Positions 61,162-64,000 of a stretch of DNA of 64,000 bases are shown piece by piece. The notes beneath the pieces are model-generated. The model saw only the letters and a program-made list of their open reading frames with translations, was not told the origin of the DNA and made no database searches. This stretch comes from Burkholderiales bacterium (GTDB lineage Bacteria > Pseudomonadota > Gammaproteobacteria > Burkholderiales > SG8-41). Made by a program: the position numbers and the translations under genes. Within the stretch, counting starts at the first letter, position 1. Each line of letters begins with the position of its first letter. The stretch lies in contig JAIEPF010000014.1 of NCBI GenBank assembly GCA_019749945.1, positions 1 through 64,000 on the forward strand, in the 5' to 3' direction.

Positions 61162-61705
61162 TCGCAGCGAGGGCGCGGTCACCGCATCGCCCCCGCCCCG
61201 CGTCCCGCAAATTCCGCTGATCGTTGCACTGATCTCCGGTGCCTTGTTGGCGGCGGCGGGTTTGTTGGTTTACGCCGCGATGCTGGGCATGATGCCCGGA
61301 AACCCGGCGGTCTCCCAATTTCCGCCTGCAATCGTCTGGCTGATCGGCTCCGTGTTTGTCTGCGCCGGCGGTGGCATCGCCGTGTATCAGTTTCTGCCCA
61401 GAATCGCCGGCTGGTGCGCCCTGATTGCATTGCTGGCTTTTGTTGCAATATTCAACTGGGTTGCTTTCGGCCCGGGGGAGCGGCATTTCAGCAAAAGCAC
61501 CACCACGGGCGGCGGCAGCGTGACGGCCACAAAAAAAGGTAGCGCATCAGAAATCGAGGGACGACTGGTATTCGGGCTGTTTGCTGGATTGCTTGATGTG
61601 CTGATTCTGTATGGTATTTATGGAACCATTAAGGTGCGCTTGGCAAAAAAGCACCCGATCGAAGTGCCGAAAACGTCTGCAACAGATGATGCTGGCCATG
61701 ACTGA
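61088..61705 (+). CDS. Hypothetical membrane protein, start uncertain
   Basis: The reading frame encodes four hydrophobic segments: IPLIVALISGALLAAAGLLV, AIVWLIGSVFVCAGGGIAV, WCALIALLAFVAIFNW and LVFGLFAGLLDVLILYGIYG. A polar loop and a lysine-containing tail are also present. No ATG or GTG lies before the first segment. The only upstream options are TTG codons inside the crotonase gene (61088 or 61127), so the N-terminus is unresolved. Function is unknown. Confidence 0.55.
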   Translation: MPPKIRRKAWPPSLRNANQNSPGADRSEGAVTASPPPRVPQIPLIVALISGALLAAAGLLVYAAMLGMMPGNPAVSQFPPAIVWLIGSVFVCAGGGIAVYQFLPRIAGWCALIALLAFVAIFNWVAFGPGERHFSKSTTTGGGSVTATKKGSASEIEGRLVFGLFAGLLDVLILYGIYGTIKVRLAKKHPIEVPKTSATDDAGHD

Positions 61706-61947
61706 AGCCTCCCCTGCCGTAGCCAACTCGCGGCATTATTTGCATGCGCCGCCATCATCTCCACTGCGCCACTGTTCACGTTTTGCCAGGGATTGTTGGT
61801 GATGGCCTTCCTCGACTGTGCCCGGCTTTCCGGCAACTGGTGTGTCATTTTCTTGTGGGTATGCCCAGAGATACCGGCAGGCCCGCAGCACCTGGATTTT
61901 ACTGACCGCCAAGTTTTGGCTGATTGCGAATTCCCTCTGGTGAAACC

Positions 61948-62229
61948 ATGAAAGCCGTCTGGAACAATGCCGTGATCGCCGAGTCCGCCGACACCGTGGT
62001 CGTTGAAGGCAACCACTACTTCCCGCTGGCCGCCGTCAATGCCGCCTTCCTCAAACCCAGCACCACGACGACAGTATGTTCGTGGAAAGGCACCGCCAAT
62101 TACTACACGCTGGATGTCAACGGCAGCAGCAATACCGACGCGGTGTGGTACTACGCCGAACCGAAAGAAGCGGCGAAGGAAATCCGCGGCCGGGTTGCGT
62201 TCTGGAAGGGCGTGCAGATCACGTCTTGA
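61948..62229 (+). CDS. DUF427 domain-containing protein
   Basis: A 93-residue protein of the DUF427 family. MKAVWNNAVIAESADTVVVE, HYFPLAAVN, CSWKGTANYYTLDVNG and the C-terminal VAFWKGVQI are characteristic. The fold is beta-rich and the biochemical role is unknown. The ATG at MKAVWN was chosen over one eight codons earlier. The 240 bases before it hold no convincing gene. Confidence 0.87.
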   Translation: MKAVWNNAVIAESADTVVVEGNHYFPLAAVNAAFLKPSTTTTVCSWKGTANYYTLDVNGSSNTDAVWYYAEPKEAAKEIRGRVAFWKGVQITS

Positions 62230-62255
62230 TCTGCGCTACGCCGGCAAAACACCCC

Positions 62256-63113
62256 ATGCCTTATGCCAAATCCGGAAACACCCGGCTGTATTACGAAGAC
62301 AGCGGCCGCGGCACGCCCATCGTGTTCGTGCACGAGTTCTCGGGCGACCTGCGCAGCTGGGAAGACCAGGTCCGCCACTTCAGCCGCCGCCATCGCTGCA
62401 TCGCATTCAATGCGCGTGGTTATCCGCCGTCGGAGGTGCCTCAGTCGTGGACAAAATATTCACAAGCCATCGCCACCGACGACATCGCCGCGGTGATGCG
62501 CCACCTCGGCCTGCGCAAGGCGCACATCATCGGCTGTTCGATGGGTGCTGCTGCGACACTGCACTTCGGCCTGCGCTATCCGCACATGGCGCAATCGCTG
62601 ACGCTGATCGGCGCGGGCTCCGGTTCCGATCCGAAAAAACGCAAGGAATTCTTGCGCAACACCGCGGCCCGGGCGCAGGAGTTTGAAACCCTGCCGCTGC
62701 AGGACATCGCCAAAACCTACCGCAATGCCTCCAACCGCGTGCAGCTGCTGCACAAGGATCCGCGCGCCTGGCGTGAATTCTGGCGGCGTTTTTGCGAACA
62801 CTCCGGACTCGGTCATGCCAATACGCTGCGCGGCATACAAATGCGCCGTCCGGCGATCCAGAGTCTGGAGCGCGGCCTGCGCCGGCTGAAAGTGCCGCTG
62901 CATGTGGTGGTCGGCGACGAGGACGAATCGGCGCTCGACGCCGGCTTGTTCATCAAACGCAGCTGCGCTGCGGCCCGGCTCACGGTGGTGCCGGCCACCG
63001 GACACGTGGTCAATCTGGAAGAACCGGCGCACTTCAACCGCATCACCGATGAGTTTCTGGCGCTGGTCGAAACGCGGCGCTGGCGGCCCCGGGCTGGCCT
63101 TAAATATCAATAA
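62256..63113 (+). CDS. Alpha/beta-fold hydrolase
   Basis: A 285-residue hydrolase. LYYEDSGRGTPIVFVHEFSG gives the oxyanion strand, IIGCSMGAAATLH the nucleophile elbow (Ser), VVGDEDESALDAG the Asp and ATGHVVNLEEP the His, so the triad is complete. The family includes 3-oxoadipate enol-lactonases and esterases. The last codons and stop (LKYQ) fall within the AT-rich repeat at 63102. Confidence 0.88.
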   Translation: MPYAKSGNTRLYYEDSGRGTPIVFVHEFSGDLRSWEDQVRHFSRRHRCIAFNARGYPPSEVPQSWTKYSQAIATDDIAAVMRHLGLRKAHIIGCSMGAAATLHFGLRYPHMAQSLTLIGAGSGSDPKKRKEFLRNTAARAQEFETLPLQDIAKTYRNASNRVQLLHKDPRAWREFWRRFCEHSGLGHANTLRGIQMRRPAIQSLERGLRRLKVPLHVVVGDEDESALDAGLFIKRSCAAARLTVVPATGHVVNLEEPAHFNRITDEFLALVETRRWRPRAGLKYQ

Positions 63114-63128
63114 AAACAAGTATTTACA
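63102..63128 (+). repeat. AT-rich repeat supplying the hydrolase stop codon
   Basis: AAATATCAATAAAAACAAGT followed by ATTTACAG is almost identical to the element at 32429-32456. The TAA stop of the hydrolase lies within it (63111-63113). Confidence 0.6.
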
Positions 63129-63145
63129 GTTACTCCGGGGGAAAC

Positions 63146-63532
63146 TCAGCCTTCGATTTTTTTCTTCAGCCTGGCCTGGTACTTGTCGAGGTCGACGATA
63201 AAGCGGTCATGATCACATTCACCGACCTGCTCGACATCATCGAACACCCTGATCTTGAAGCTCAGCCGGCGACGGTCGACCGCGGTCAGTTCGACCTCGG
63301 CGCGCACGCGTTTGCCCATCGGCGTCGGTCCCATGTGGCGGATGGTGACCACGATGCCGACCTGGCCCTGCCCCGGCTTCAGGTGCGGTGCGACCAGCTG
63401 GCCCGCGGCACTTTCGCAGAACTGCACCATCGACGGCGTCGAGAACACCTTGTAGTCGCCGCGCTGCGTGGTCATCGCCTCGGTGACTTCGCGCTCGACG
63501 CTGAGGGTCATGCCGGCCTGCAAGGTATCCAT
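63146..63532 (-). CDS. Thioesterase, hotdog-fold FlK-like
   Basis: A 128-residue protein. VEREVTEAMTTQRGDYKVFS, PSMVQFCESAAGQLVAPHL (with a conserved Glu), IRHMGPTPMGKRVRAEVE and the late RFIVDLDKYQARLKKK match fluoroacetyl-CoA-thioesterase-like hotdog proteins. These hydrolyse small acyl-CoA esters in the cytoplasm. The start MDTLQAGM gives normal family length. It is convergent with the hydrolase gene. Confidence 0.87.
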   Translation of the reverse strand: MDTLQAGMTLSVEREVTEAMTTQRGDYKVFSTPSMVQFCESAAGQLVAPHLKPGQGQVGIVVTIRHMGPTPMGKRVRAEVELTAVDRRRLSFKIRVFDDVEQVGECDHDRFIVDLDKYQARLKKKIEG

Positions 63533-63594
63533 GGCTGATATCCGCTGTTGTTTGTGAACCGCGGGCATTGTAGCCGACACGGTCGGCGCAAAAA

Positions 63595-63614
63595 AACCGC
63601 CCCTCGGGGCGGTT
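63595..63614 (-). terminator. Rho-independent terminator of the exported small protein gene
   Basis: AACCGCCCC pairs with GGGGCGGTT across two bases. On the minus strand the stem is followed by a run of T, as expected 20 bases after the stop codon of the gene at 63636-63968. Confidence 0.8.
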
Positions 63615-63635
63615 GCGGTTGATCAGCCGCGGGAT

Positions 63636-63968
63636 TTATTTCGCTTTCTGGCGATCGTGTTTCTGGCGGTGGATGCGCTGGCTTTCATGGTTCTGCGCAT
63701 GGTGGATTTTCGCGCGTTCCTTTTTGGTCACCGTGCCGTCGGCTTTCGCCTTGTCTTCCATTTTGCTGATGCCGGCCTGATGCCGTTCCAGACGCGCGGC
63801 TTCACGCTTGTTCAGCTCACCCGACTGCACGCCCTGGTCGATGCGTTTTTGCTGCATTTCCTGGCGCTTGTCGATGCCGGGCGTGGCCGCCGGGTCCCTG
63901 GCCTGCGCATGGGACAGCGCGGGTACGACGGCAATGACGGCGGCTGCAATGACGGCCTTGATGTTCAT
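63636..63968 (-). CDS. Exported small basic protein, function unknown
   Basis: A 110-residue protein with a signal peptide (VIAAAVIAVVPALSHAQA) and a mature part rich in Lys, Arg, Gln and His. It has a repeated helical pattern (RIDQGVQSGELNKREAARL, KADGTVTKKERAKIHHAQN) like EF-hand-free DUF-type periplasmic proteins of proteobacteria. AGGGAG precedes the ATG and a strong terminator follows. A metal-binding or stress role is only a guess from its composition. Confidence 0.75.
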   Translation of the reverse strand: MNIKAVIAAAVIAVVPALSHAQARDPAATPGIDKRQEMQQKRIDQGVQSGELNKREAARLERHQAGISKMEDKAKADGTVTKKERAKIHHAQNHESQRIHRQKHDRQKAK

Positions 63969-64000
63969 GTTGAATCTCCCTGGATGAATGGTGGGGCAAT

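Noticed and set aside
61706-61947. Gap between the membrane protein and the DUF427 gene
   Set aside because: Checked on both strands; only antisense or low-quality frames and no clear RNA element were seen.
1-64000. tRNA, rRNA, riboswitch, transposase or attachment site
   Set aside because: No stretch matched features I could recognise by eye; island boundaries showed no convincing direct repeats or integrase gene.

Overview
The window looks like chromosomal DNA of a GC-rich betaproteobacterium, probably Burkholderiales. The main reasons are nine Bug/TctC-type solute-binding proteins, many acyl-CoA and dicarboxylate catabolic genes, and the purE-purK-purC / dcd / sua5 cluster. No rRNA, tRNA, CRISPR array or transposase was recognised. 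Most of the window is dense and operonic, with ATGA or TGATG stop/start overlaps. Three stretches are visibly AT-richer and look acquired: about 5.3-6.8 kb, 26.4-31.4 kb and 54.5-56.0 kb.

Layout. 0-5.3 kb: crotonase, AzlCD exporter, 3-hydroxyacyl-CoA dehydrogenase, Bug protein, enolase-superfamily enzyme. 5.4-6.8 kb: an islet with a small membrane protein, the remnant of an OppF-like gene end and a HigBA-like toxin-antitoxin pair. 6.85-14 kb: a GntR regulator, an FAD/Fe-S oxidase of the GlcD-GlcF type and a fused Dpp/Opp ATPase on the minus strand, divergent from a serine-glyoxylate-type aminotransferase. Two copies of a palindromic operator lie in the divergent gap, suggesting a glycolate/glyoxylate (C2 acid) regulon. 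14-25 kb: Bug proteins, crotonase, glutaryl-CoA dehydrogenase, a DNA alkylation repair protein, a nucleotidyltransferase with a small partner, and membrane proteins. 25.2-26.4 kb: a Xre/RES toxin-antitoxin module.

26.4-31.1 kb is the most unusual region. It is an AT-rich island with a three-gene ubiquitin-like conjugation operon: a Ubl, a cysteine-free E2-like protein and a JAB-E1 fusion. A divergent Xre regulator follows, then an operon of a small helical protein, an HExxH metallopeptidase and a dCTP-deaminase-like protein. I read it as a probable anti-phage or stress-defence island; the association of these two operons is the candidate new system.

31.4-36.9 kb: sua5, two-domain dcd, purC, purK and purE on the minus strand, each junction filled by an inverted-repeat element. 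37-54.5 kb: catabolic operons (Bug, SDR, two MmgE/PrpD, SMP-30, acyl-CoA dehydrogenase, NDP-forming acyl-CoA synthetase, PEP mutase/isocitrate lyase family enzyme, divergent LeuC/LeuD pair), then CorA and a flavoprotein. 54.6-56 kb: a convergent DUF488/unknown pair. 56-64 kb: dapE, a D-2-hydroxyacid dehydrogenase, two Bug genes, a canonical crotonase, small proteins, a hydrolase and a thioesterase.

Three families of short repeats are scattered through the gaps and sometimes enter genes: CCCTCACCC/CTCTCCC hairpins, CACAGAG-armed hairpins, and an AT-rich motif with the core AAAAACAAATACTTA.
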